Assembly: GCF_016411825.1 (NCBI RefSeq)
Contig: NZ_JAEKMH010000004.1
Span: forward strand, 372,001-436,000
Direction: 5' to 3'
DNA length: 64,000 nucleotides
Origin: Devosia sediminis
Lineage (GTDB): Bacteria > Pseudomonadota > Alphaproteobacteria > Rhizobiales > Devosiaceae
The notes under the pieces are model-generated. The model ran no database searches and was not told where the DNA came from. It worked only from the letters and a program-made list of their open reading frames with translations. This document shows, in pieces, positions 26,085 through 36,220 of the stretch. How positions within the stretch are numbered: the first letter of the stretch is position 1; every line of letters begins with the position of its first letter. The translations under genes were made by a program, and so were the position numbers.

Positions 26085-26464
26085 CCGACCACCATCAGAT
26101 CGGGATCGAGCACACGCAGCACCTGCGCCAGATCATGGCCACGCTTCAGGATACGCCCCTGCTGATTGGTGACCATGTACTGGCCCTGGCGATTGCGCAG
26201 TTTCGGGTTCTTCTCGACCACATAGAGCGGCCGCTCGGACACGCGGGCATAAATGGAGAAAAGCGCCCGATCCTTGAGGAAATCCAGGGCGTAGTCGCGC
26301 CACTCGCCGGTCCCGACCTTGCGGCCATAGACGGCGAGGATCTGCATCAGCTCGCGGCGATCGAAGGCGACAATCGGCTGCACGGGGCGGTTCGGCTGGT
26401 TTGCGGGCTCGCCCACATGTACCAGCGCCAGATTGGTTCGGCTCTCGTCTGGGGGACCCTGCAC
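26081..26464 (-). CDS. DUF2794 domain protein
   Basis: The 127-residue protein belongs to DUF2794, a family conserved in alphaproteobacteria. The core reads VAFDRRELMQILAVYGRKV, GEWRDYALDFLKDRALFSIY, and ERPLYVVEKNPKLRNRQGQY. No catalytic motif is apparent and the function is unknown. The start is a GTG at 26464. It is the first gene of a two-gene unit with the GNAT gene. In related genomes it is commonly found near acnA, as here. Confidence 0.85.
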   Translation of the reverse strand: MQGPPDESRTNLALVHVGEPANQPNRPVQPIVAFDRRELMQILAVYGRKVGTGEWRDYALDFLKDRALFSIYARVSERPLYVVEKNPKLRNRQGQYMVTNQQGRILKRGHDLAQVLRVLDPDLMVVG

Positions 26465-26599
26465 GCGCTCTACCCTGTCACATCACGGTCATGATCGGCG
26501 CATTCTGCGGCCTTGGCAAGCCTGCGCGAAATTCCCCATTTCGGCCACGATTTGTCCCCGAACGCGCCCCATTGACCCGGCACTGTTCAACCATTGCCT

Positions 26600-26719
26600 C
26601 CAGTGGCCGGCAGGCGGGCGATCCGAGCCCCCAAACCGAAAGCGCGCCTGCCGGCCACCCCCTATCTGAAGAGACCCAAAGTCATTCGCCCGCTTCCCTC
26701 CTGAAGCGGGTATTTTTTT
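26600..26719 (+). ncRNA. Candidate small RNA with anti-Shine-Dalgarno loop
   Basis: In a 257-bp gap with only reverse-strand genes on either side, the forward strand shows two stable stems. The first has perfect 13-bp arms, TGGCCGGCAGGCG (26604-26616) and CGCCTGCCGGCCA (26645-26657). The second is a Rho-independent terminator, CCCGCTTC-CCTCCT-GAAGCGGG, followed by seven T. The six-base loop CCTCCT is complementary to a ribosome-binding site, as in known rhizobial and Rhodobacter regulatory RNAs. The 5' end is unknown; a TTGACC at 26572-26577 could be a -35 element. Confidence 0.55.
26689..26719 (+). terminator. Forward-strand terminator with CCTCCT loop
   Basis: CCCGCTTC (26689-26696) and GAAGCGGG (26703-26710) form an 8-bp stem, followed by TA and TTTTTTT. 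Orientation is forward, yet no forward gene lies upstream within 1.1 kb; this supports a non-coding transcript. Confidence 0.8.
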
Positions 26720-26721
26720 GG

Positions 26722-27456
26722 CTAGAAGGCGTAGGTGGCGGCGCCAAGGATCGGCCCGGGCAGGCCGTCGCGCTCTTGCTGGATCAGGATAGCGACGCCA
26801 CCCGCGGCGCTGGGCGCGAACTTTTCGAGCGGCAGCTTGACCTCGGCGCCGGCGGAAGCTTCCCACATGCCCACGATCTGCCGGTCCACGACGACCTGCG
26901 TATAGACCATGGACTTGCCGGCGTTCTCGCCCTTTTCGATGGCGACATCGGCGCGGTCGAGATAGCGCACCAGGTAAATGGTGGCGTCTTGCAGGGCGGC
27001 ATTGGCCGGCACGTCGAGCTTGAGCATGTCGCCCTGCACTGAGAGCGACACGTAGAGCGGCAGCTCCGCATTGGCGAGGGCCGCCTGCACCTTGGCGCGC
27101 TTGGAGCCGACCACGCCCTCGGCACCGTTGATCACCATTTGCGGGGTGAAGATGCGCGAGGAGCCCCAGTTGCGCGCATAGCCCCGTTGCAGGTCGGAAA
27201 AGCCCTTGCTGCCGAAAGTGTCTTCCCAGCCGATATAGTCCCAATAATCGACATGATACGCGAGTGCCACCACATCGCCCTGCTCGGCAAGGCTGGTCAG
27301 CAGCGCGTCGGCCGGTGGGCAGGAGGCGCAGCCCTGGCTGGTGAACAGCTCAACCACCGCCTTGGGGCGCGAAATATTGTCGGCCTGGGCCCCGCCCGCC
27401 AGGGTGAGCCCGAACAGCGCGCCAGCAATGAGGGCGGAGAAAGGACGAAAAAGCAT
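26722..27456 (-). CDS. DUF1223 thioredoxin-like periplasmic protein
   Basis: The 244-residue protein has a signal peptide (LIAGALFGLTLAGGAQA) and a thioredoxin-like DUF1223 domain. The VVELFTSQGCASCPPADALL segment carries the CxxC pair, and YHVDYWDYIGWEDTFGS and RGYARNWGSSRIFTPQMVIN follow. It is probably a secreted thiol-disulphide protein; no partner is known. The ATG at 27456 is chosen at the signal peptide. It is adjacent to acnA, as in other members of the order. Confidence 0.9.
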   Translation of the reverse strand: MLFRPFSALIAGALFGLTLAGGAQADNISRPKAVVELFTSQGCASCPPADALLTSLAEQGDVVALAYHVDYWDYIGWEDTFGSKGFSDLQRGYARNWGSSRIFTPQMVINGAEGVVGSKRAKVQAALANAELPLYVSLSVQGDMLKLDVPANAALQDATIYLVRYLDRADVAIEKGENAGKSMVYTQVVVDRQIVGMWEASAGAEVKLPLEKFAPSAAGGVAILIQQERDGLPGPILGAATYAF

Positions 27457-27563
27457 GGGCGTCTTTGTAAGCGCAGGCCACAAAGATTGCCTAGTCAAAA
27501 GCGGGTGAGAGTCACGGAATACCATGGGCGGCGTGGCCGAGCGGCGACACCTGACGCACGACC

Positions 27564-27592
27564 AAAAACGGCGGCCCCGGATGGGACCGCCG
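27564..27592 (-). terminator. Rho-independent terminator of acnA
   Basis: CGGCGGCCCC (27569-27578) and GGGACCGCCG (27583-27592) pair with one mismatch around GGAT. On the reverse strand the stem is followed by TTTTT, 30 bp after the acnA stop. Confidence 0.85.
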
Positions 27593-27622
27593 CTTTGGGT
27601 TTTCAGGAAATGTAAGTAGCGC

Positions 27623-30376
<2,754 letters not shown>

Positions 30377-30530
30377 GATGCTCCGCCCTTCTTGCTGCTT
30401 TGACGCGGCTTCCCGGGGCTTGGGGCCTGAGAAAATCCGCGCTTTTCTGGAATGACTCTAAGCCAGTTCGTTATAGTCAATCACCAGAGCCCTTGCCAGT
30501 TCCACCATGGGTCCAATACGAGATGGGGTC

Positions 30531-31157
30531 ATGACAAGAGGGCAGGCCCAACTTCGATTAAGTCTGGAGGCACAGGGCCTTGCCTGTGGCTATGGCGAGA
30601 CCGCGCTGGCCACAGACCTGAGTTTCACCGTGCCATCAGGCAGCGGCCTCCTGCTGCGCGGCCCCAATGGCGCGGGCAAGTCGACCCTGCTGCTGACCCT
30701 GGCCGGGCTCCTGCAGCCCCTTGCCGGCCAGATCGCCCTCGTCGGCCACGATCCCGATGACGGCCCTGCCATCCACCATTGCGGCCATCGCAATGCCGTG
30801 CGGGCGCGGCTCACCGTGCGCCAGACGCTCGATTTTTGGGCCGACATCAATGGGCGAAACGGCATCGACGCGGCAGCCGCACTTGACCGTGTCGGTCTCG
30901 CGCGCATTGCCGGCCTCGACGCCGGCTACCTGTCGGCCGGCCAGCAGCGGCGCCTCGTGCTGGCGCGGCTTCTCGTATCCCGGCGCCCGGTCTGGCTGCT
31001 GGACGAACCCAGCGCCGCCCTCGATGCCGACGGCCAGGCGCTGCTGGAAGCGCTGCTCGATGCCCATCTCGACGCCGGGGGTATTGCCATCATCGCCACC
31101 CATGACGCGATTGCCGTCGAGCGCCTGCGCACCCTGACGCTGGGGGTGGCGGCATGA
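30531..31157 (+). CDS. ccmA: Cytochrome c maturation ABC transporter ATP-binding subunit
   Basis: The 208-residue protein is the ATPase of the CcmABCD complex that releases haem-loaded CcmE. Walker A is GPNGAGKST, the signature is LSAGQQRR, Walker B is VWLLDEPSAALD, and the H-loop is ATHD. The ATG at 30531 (MTRGQAQLRLS) follows GATGGGG; an ATG at 30507 would add eight residues. It starts the ccmABCDG operon with a four-base overlap into ccmB. Confidence 0.94.
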   Translation: MTRGQAQLRLSLEAQGLACGYGETALATDLSFTVPSGSGLLLRGPNGAGKSTLLLTLAGLLQPLAGQIALVGHDPDDGPAIHHCGHRNAVRARLTVRQTLDFWADINGRNGIDAAAALDRVGLARIAGLDAGYLSAGQQRRLVLARLLVSRRPVWLLDEPSAALDADGQALLEALLDAHLDAGGIAIIATHDAIAVERLRTLTLGVAA

Positions 31158-31819
31158 CCGGCTTTCTCGGTGTGCTGCGACGGGACCTGCGCCTGGCTCT
31201 GGCGGGAGGCGGCGATATCCTCACGCTGGTGCTGTTCTTCGTCATTGTCGGGGCCATCGTGCCTTTTGCGGTGGGACCCGACCGTGAGCTCCTCGCCCGC
31301 ATCGCGCCCGGCGTCATCTGGATCGCCGCCTTCCTCGCCATGCTGCTCGGCCTCGACAAGCTCTTCCGGCCCGACCGCGACGAGGGGACGCTGGCGCTCT
31401 ACAGGCTCGCCGACCTGTCGCTGCCGGGCATGGTTGCCGCAAAAGTGATCGCCCACTGGCTGACCGCGGCCCTGCCGCTGATCGTGGCCTCGCCTTTTCT
31501 GGCGCTGATCCTGGCCATGGACATGGACACCTATTGGCGCACGCTCGCCTCGCTGCTGCTCGGCACCCCGGCGCTGGCCGCTTTCGGCACCTTCGGGGCG
31601 GCGGTGACCGTGGCCATAAGGCGGGGAGGCCTGCTCGCACCCATCCTCATCGCGCCGCTCTCGGTCCCGGTGCTGATCTTCGGGGTGGGCGCCATTTCCC
31701 CCCTTGGCGGCCCGGACCAAGCCAGCGCCGCCATGCTGTTCCTTGCGGCACTCAGTCTCATGGCCCTGGCCCTCTCTCCCTTTGCGGCGGGCCTTGCGAT
31801 AGACTGGGGAGAAGAGTAG
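31154..31819 (+). CDS. ccmB: Haem exporter permease CcmB
   Basis: The 221-residue membrane protein has six predicted helices and the CcmB family opening FLGVLRRDLRLALAGGGD. It partners CcmA in the cytochrome c maturation complex. The conserved RPDRDEGTLALYRLADLSL loop is present. The ATG overlaps the ccmA stop by four bases, and ten bases separate it from ccmC. Confidence 0.94.
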   Translation: MTGFLGVLRRDLRLALAGGGDILTLVLFFVIVGAIVPFAVGPDRELLARIAPGVIWIAAFLAMLLGLDKLFRPDRDEGTLALYRLADLSLPGMVAAKVIAHWLTAALPLIVASPFLALILAMDMDTYWRTLASLLLGTPALAAFGTFGAAVTVAIRRGGLLAPILIAPLSVPVLIFGVGAISPLGGPDQASAAMLFLAALSLMALALSPFAAGLAIDWGEE

Positions 31820-31829
31820 AGCGCGCGCC

Positions 31830-32591
31830 ATGAGCATAGACGACACGCCCAAAATGAGCTGGTGGAACCGGCTGGCCCATCCCGGCCAGTTCGTGAACTG
31901 GACGCGGCCGCTGATCTGGCCGCTGGTGGCCGTCACGGCGGCCCTTTTCGCGCTTGGCCTGTGGTTCGCATTCTTCAATTCCCCGGCCGATTACCAGATG
32001 GGTGACACGGTGCGCATCATGTATGTGCACGTGCCCACCGCCTGGCTCAGCCAGTTCGTCTATGGCGCCATGGCCGTCTCGGCCATCGGCACGCTGGTCT
32101 GGCGCCACCCGATGGCCGACGTGTCGATGAAGGCGGCCGCGCCGCTGGGCGCCGTCTTCACCGCCATGGCGCTCTTTACCGGCTCGATGTGGGGCCGGCC
32201 CACCTGGGGCACGTTCTGGGAATGGGACGGCCGCATGACCTCGACCCTGATCCTCCTCTTCATTTATCTCGGCATCGTGGCGCTGTGGCGTGCCTTTGAC
32301 GACCAATTGCGCGCCGCCCGCGTCGTGGCCATCTTTACCCTGGTGGGTGCCATCAACGTGCCGATCATCAAATTCTCAGTGGACTGGTGGTCGACCTTGC
32401 ACCAACCGGCCAGCGTCTTCCGGCCCGATGGCCCGACAATGCCCGGCTCCATCCTGACGCCGCTTTTCGTCATGTTCTTTGCCTTCACCTTCCTTTTCAT
32501 CACGCTGCAGCTCGTGGCCATGCATACCGAGGTGCGCCGCCGCCGGGTGATGACGCTGGAACGCAAGGCCGCGCGGGGAGCCGGCGCATGA
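31830..32591 (+). CDS. ccmC: Haem exporter permease CcmC
   Basis: The 253-residue, six-helix protein presents haem to CcmE. It contains the tryptophan-rich signature WGTFWEWDGRMTS facing the periplasm, and conserved histidines in MYVHVPTAWLS and WWSTLHQPAS. Length is normal. Its stop overlaps the start of ccmD by four bases. Confidence 0.96.
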   Translation: MSIDDTPKMSWWNRLAHPGQFVNWTRPLIWPLVAVTAALFALGLWFAFFNSPADYQMGDTVRIMYVHVPTAWLSQFVYGAMAVSAIGTLVWRHPMADVSMKAAAPLGAVFTAMALFTGSMWGRPTWGTFWEWDGRMTSTLILLFIYLGIVALWRAFDDQLRAARVVAIFTLVGAINVPIIKFSVDWWSTLHQPASVFRPDGPTMPGSILTPLFVMFFAFTFLFITLQLVAMHTEVRRRRVMTLERKAARGAGA

Positions 32592-32734
32592 TCGATCTCG
32601 GCCAGCATGCCCAGTTCATCACCGCTGCCTATGCCGGCGTGTTCATCGGCCTCGCGCTGCTCATCGGCTGGGTCGCCTATGATGCGAGGCGGGTAAAGGC
32701 GCGCCTTGCCGAACTCGGGGACAAGCGCGACTGA
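32588..32734 (+). CDS. ccmD: Haem exporter accessory protein CcmD
   Basis: A 48-residue protein with one membrane helix (FITAAYAGVFIGLALLIGWVAY) followed by a positively charged tail (DARRVKARLAELGDKRD). This is the usual CcmD layout. CcmD helps release haem-bound CcmE from CcmABC. The ATG overlaps ccmC (ATGA), and the stop overlaps the ccmG start (TGATG), so translation is coupled throughout. Confidence 0.92.
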   Translation: MIDLGQHAQFITAAYAGVFIGLALLIGWVAYDARRVKARLAELGDKRD

Positions 32735-33267
32735 TGCGCTACCTGTTCTTCGCCTTGCCGCTGATCCTGCTCGTGGGCCTCGTCGCCATCTTCGCCACGT
32801 CCATCGACCGCGATTCGAGCCTGGTGCGGTCGGTATTGATCGATCGGCCCGCGCCCGAATTTTCGCTGGCGCCGGTGGAAGGGCTCGCGACGCCCGGCTT
32901 TGCCGCGGCCGATCTCCGGGGCGAGCCGACCCTGGTCAACGTCTTTGCGTCCTGGTGCATTCCCTGCCGGGACGAACATCCGCTGCTCGAGGCGCTGAAA
33001 GCCGAAACCGGCATACGCATGTTCGGCATCAACCATTCCGATGCCCCGGAAAACGCCGTGGCCTTCCTTGCGGAACTGGGCAATCCCTATGACGCGGTGG
33101 GCGCCGACCGCGACCGTCGCGTCTCCATCGACTGGGGTGTCTATGGCGTGCCCGAGACCTTCCTCGTCGATGCCGATGGCGTCATCGTCTACAAGCATGT
33201 CGGCCCGCTGACGCCCCAGGCCATTGAAAGTGAACTGCTCCCGGCACTTAACGGGTTGAAAAGCTGA
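32734..33267 (+). CDS. ccmG: Cytochrome c biogenesis thiol reductase CcmG/DsbE
   Basis: The 177-residue protein is anchored by an N-terminal helix (YLFFALPLILLVGLVAIFA). Its periplasmic thioredoxin fold has the WCIPC active site and the cis-proline loop GVPETFLVD. It reduces apocytochrome or CcmH disulphides before haem attachment. It ends the operon; ccmE, ccmF and ccmH are not in the window and must lie elsewhere. Confidence 0.95.
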   Translation: MRYLFFALPLILLVGLVAIFATSIDRDSSLVRSVLIDRPAPEFSLAPVEGLATPGFAAADLRGEPTLVNVFASWCIPCRDEHPLLEALKAETGIRMFGINHSDAPENAVAFLAELGNPYDAVGADRDRRVSIDWGVYGVPETFLVDADGVIVYKHVGPLTPQAIESELLPALNGLKS

Positions 33268-33336
33268 CCGCATTCAGCTTGTGTTCATCTAGTTTGCGGC
33301 AAGGTGACGCCGTCTTCAGAAGTGGAAGAGTGTAGC

Positions 33337-33480
33337 GTGCGTCGCGTTTTTTCTCATTTGCGCCAGCAGCGGCTGATCACCCTGATCGAATATGCGCTGG
33401 TTGCCTCGATCATCACCGTCGCGACGACGTTTGCGGTTTCGGCCGCCGGCTACAACATCACCGACTTCTTCCCCGGCTAG
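33337..33480 (+). CDS. Flp-pilin-like small membrane peptide
   Basis: A 47-residue peptide with a GTG start behind a GGAAGAG ribosome site. After a basic head (VRRVFSHLRQQR) it has LITLIEYALVASIITVATTF, the IEYALVA core of Flp/Fap-type pilins, whose processed glutamate-tyrosine is typical. No Gly precedes the E in the usual place, and no tad/cpa assembly genes are nearby. It may be an orphan pilin paralogue or a small membrane protein. Its TAG overlaps the opposing DUF1674 stop within CTAG. Confidence 0.6.
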   Translation: MRRVFSHLRQQRLITLIEYALVASIITVATTFAVSAAGYNITDFFPG

Positions 33481-33692
33481 AAATCGCTGGTGAGACCCTT
33501 GATCTCCCAGTCGCCATAGCGGCCCGGCTCGAGCCCGCCGCGACCACCCTTCTCCTTGGGCGCCATCGCCGTCGCTTCATCGATCGCCTGCCGCCGCGCT
33601 TCCGCCTCGGCCAGCGCCCGCTGCGCCGCGGGGGAGAGGATTTTTGGCTCAGCCGCTTCAGTTGTCTCGGGTGGGGTGGTGTCGTCTGCCAT
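33477..33692 (-). CDS. DUF1674 protein, SDHAF4-type succinate dehydrogenase assembly factor
   Basis: The 71-residue protein has an acidic, disordered N-terminal half and the conserved C-terminal motif KGGRGGLEPGRYGDWEIKG, followed by TSDF. This matches DUF1674, related to mitochondrial SDHAF4, which binds and matures the flavinylated succinate dehydrogenase subunit. The ATG at 33692 is taken; one at 33704 is possible. It lies back to back with htpX, the usual position in the order. Confidence 0.85.
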   Translation of the reverse strand: MADDTTPPETTEAAEPKILSPAAQRALAEAEARRQAIDEATAMAPKEKGGRGGLEPGRYGDWEIKGLTSDF

Positions 33693-33785
33693 CGCTGGTC
33701 CCATTACGTTTTGTCGCGCCGCTTGCGCGGAACCTCGATGCACACAACATAGTTGGCCATGAGATCCAACCCAAGGGGTTCGACA

Positions 33786-34769
33786 ATGTTCAATGCTTTC
33801 CGCACCTTCGTCCTCCTGGCCGGGATGACGGCGCTGTTCATGGCGGTGGGCTATTTCATCGGCGGCACCAGCGGCATGATGATCGCCTTCCTCTTCGCTG
33901 CGGCGACCAATGTCTTTGCCTACTGGAATTCGGACAAGATGGTGCTGCGCATGCAGAACGCCGTCCCGGTGGAGCGCTCCAGGGCCCCCGAACTCTATGA
34001 CATGGTCGACACCCTCGCCCAGCGCGCCGGCCTGCCCACCCCGGCCGTCTATGTGATCGAGACCGACCAGCCCAACGCCTTTGCCACCGGCCGCGATCCG
34101 AAAAACGCTGCCGTGGCCGTGTCGTCGGGCCTGCTGCGCCAGCTCGAGACCCGCGAAGTCGCCGGCGTGGTCGCCCATGAACTGGCCCATATCAAGAACC
34201 GCGACACCCTCACCATGACTGTGACCGCAACGCTCGCCGGTGCCATTTCGGCCCTGGCGCAGTTCGGCCTGTTCTTCGGCGGCGGCAATAATCGCGACAA
34301 TCCGCTGGGCGGCGTCGGCGCGCTCCTCATGGTGTTTCTCGCCCCCATCGCCGCCATGATGGTGCAGATGGCGGTGAGCCGGACGCGCGAATACGAGGCC
34401 GACAAGGACGGCGCCGAAATCTCGGGCGACCCGCTGGCGCTGGCCTCGGCGCTCAACAAGATCGCCACCCTTGCCGGACGGCAGGTCAATGTGGCGGCCG
34501 AGCGCAACCCGGCCATGGCGCATATGTACATCGTCAATCCGCTTTCCGGTCAGCGCATGGACAACCTTTTTTCCACCCATCCCGATACCGGCAACCGCAT
34601 CCAGGCCCTGCAAAGGCTTGCCGCGGAGATGAGCGTGGACGATAAGGGGCGCGGGCCCCAGCCCCGCCCACGCCCCGCTTCGAGCGGTCGCGACAGCGGC
34701 GGCGGCTGGCGTGTGCCCACCGCAGGACGCACCGAAGATGACGGGAATGTCCGCGGGCCCTGGGGATAG
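33786..34769 (+). CDS. htpX: Zinc metalloprotease HtpX
   Basis: The 327-residue inner-membrane protease degrades misfolded membrane proteins with FtsH. It has N-terminal helices, the zinc site [13 protein letters not shown], and [13 protein letters not shown] with the third ligand. The C-terminus is a proline/glycine-rich tail of about 45 residues. The ATG at 33786 follows AAGGGG; 11 upstream in-frame residues are discarded. A weak heat-shock-like sequence (CTTGCGC at 33722, ACAACATAG near 33744) precedes it. Confidence 0.95.
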   Translation: MFNAFRTFVLLAGMTALFMAVGYFIGGTSGMMIAFLFAAATNVFAYWNSDKMVLRMQNAVPVERSRAPELYDMVDTLAQRAGLPTPAVYVIETDQPNAFATGRDPKNAAVAVSSGLLRQLETREVAGVVAHELAHIKNRDTLTMTVTATLAGAISALAQFGLFFGGGNNRDNPLGGVGALLMVFLAPIAAMMVQMAVSRTREYEADKDGAEISGDPLALASALNKIATLAGRQVNVAAERNPAMAHMYIVNPLSGQRMDNLFSTHPDTGNRIQALQRLAAEMSVDDKGRGPQPRPRPASSGRDSGGGWRVPTAGRTEDDGNVRGPWG

Positions 34770-34813
34770 GCACGCGCCGCACCGGCCGGCGTGCCGCAGA
34801 CTGAGTTGTTGAA

Positions 34814-36115
34814 TTGGCGCAACGCACCGAACCGGCGGGGCTGAAACTCCGCCTTGCCGCTGCCCAGCGGCTCAAGGCCGTTCTGGCCGGCGAACATTTT
34901 GCTCCGCTCGGCCCCACCGAGCTGGCTGACGGGCGGGATCGTGCCCTTGCCAATCGGCTGATCACCACCGCGCTGCGCCGACAGGGCCAGATCAATGCCA
35001 TGCTGGCCGATCTGCTCGAAAAGGGCATGCCGGCCAAATCGGGCACGTTTGAAGCCGTGCTGCGGCTGTCGCTGGCGCAATTGGTCTTTCTGCCCGATCT
35101 TGGCGCCCATAGCGCCCTGTTCCTGGCCGTCGAAGCCATCAAGCGCGATCCCAAGGCCAGGCACTTGTCTGGCCTGATGAATGCCGTCCTGCGCCGGGCC
35201 CAGGCCAATTCGGCCCGCTACGGCCTGATGGACGAGGCCCTGCTGCTGCCCCAGACCCTGGCGCTCGGCTGGACCGCCGCCTACGGGCCCGAGGCCGTGT
35301 TGCGCTTTGCCGAAGCTCTGGTCGACGGCGCGCCGCTCGACCTGACGCTGCGCGATGAAGACGCCGACCTCGTCACCGCCCTGGGCGGTGAGCGCCTCCT
35401 GGCCGATACGGTGCGGCTCGAAAGCCGCGACCGGCCGGTGGAGGCCCTGCCCGGCTATGATGATGGCCGCTGGTGGGTGCAGGATGCGGCATCGGCCTTG
35501 CCAGCGCGCCTCCTGGGCCTCCCCGCCGGCAGCGCCGTGCTCGATCTCTGCGCCGCGCCCGGCGGCAAGACCGCGCAATTGATCAAGGCCGGCTACAAGG
35601 TGACGGCACTCGACAGCGACGGCAGTCGGCTCGAACGCCTTAACGCCAACATGGCGCGCCTTGGCTATGCGCCCAGGGTTGTGGAAGCCGATGCGGCCAC
35701 CTTTGATCCGGCAACGCCATTCGACGGCGTCCTGCTGGACGCCCCCTGCTCGGCCACCGGCACGTTCCGCCGCCACCCCGAAGTGCTCTGGAGCCGCAGT
35801 GCCGGCGACATAGCCGGGCGGGTTCGGCTGCAGCGGGCGCTCTTGGCCAATGCCTATCGGTGCCTCGTACCGAACGGCACGCTGATCTATTGCGTTTGTT
35901 CGCTCGAGGCGGCGGAAGGCGAGGACCAGGTGGCCTGGGCGCTGGACGCCCTGCCCGGCCTGACGCTGTCGCCGGTCAAGTCAGCCGAACTGCCCGGTCT
36001 CGATGGCGCCGTGACCCCCAAGGGCTTTGTCCGCACGCATCCGGCGATAACGCCGGGTGAAGGAAATGCGGGTATGGATGGGTTCTTCGTGGCGCGATTC
36101 CGGCGAACAGGCTAA
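34814..36115 (+). CDS. rsmB: RsmB/NOP-family 16S rRNA cytosine-C5 methyltransferase
   Basis: The 433-residue protein has an N-terminal NusB-like domain (residues 1-140) and a C-terminal methyltransferase domain. AdoMet binding is at VLDLCAAPGGKTAQL. The two catalytic cysteines are in LLDAPCSATGTFRRHP and LIYCVCSLE. RsmB methylates C967 in E. coli. The only plausible start is a TTG at 34814, with a weak ribosome site. It lies in the htpX-rsmB-heparinase-purH block. Confidence 0.92.
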   Translation: MAQRTEPAGLKLRLAAAQRLKAVLAGEHFAPLGPTELADGRDRALANRLITTALRRQGQINAMLADLLEKGMPAKSGTFEAVLRLSLAQLVFLPDLGAHSALFLAVEAIKRDPKARHLSGLMNAVLRRAQANSARYGLMDEALLLPQTLALGWTAAYGPEAVLRFAEALVDGAPLDLTLRDEDADLVTALGGERLLADTVRLESRDRPVEALPGYDDGRWWVQDAASALPARLLGLPAGSAVLDLCAAPGGKTAQLIKAGYKVTALDSDGSRLERLNANMARLGYAPRVVEADAATFDPATPFDGVLLDAPCSATGTFRRHPEVLWSRSAGDIAGRVRLQRALLANAYRCLVPNGTLIYCVCSLEAAEGEDQVAWALDALPGLTLSPVKSAELPGLDGAVTPKGFVRTHPAITPGEGNAGMDGFFVARFRRTG

Positions 36116-36220
36116 ACGGCGACAGATACGGGACCTACTCCAGGGTCCGTGAGGTGAACGGGTGCAATCAAGTGGCGGCGACAGGCGCGCCTTCCTCCCG
36201 GCGCGGGCGGAGGCTCTCCG

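Noticed and set aside
26687..26721. Terminator for the reverse-strand DUF1223 gene
   Set aside because: The T-run lies on the forward strand; on the reverse strand the stem is followed by GCGAATGAC, so it would not terminate that gene.
27528..27560. tRNA-like start (GGCGTGGCCGAGCGGC)
   Set aside because: Resembles a Leu/Ser tRNA D-arm but no anticodon arm, T arm or CCA-proximal pairing follows; the next bases are the acnA terminator.
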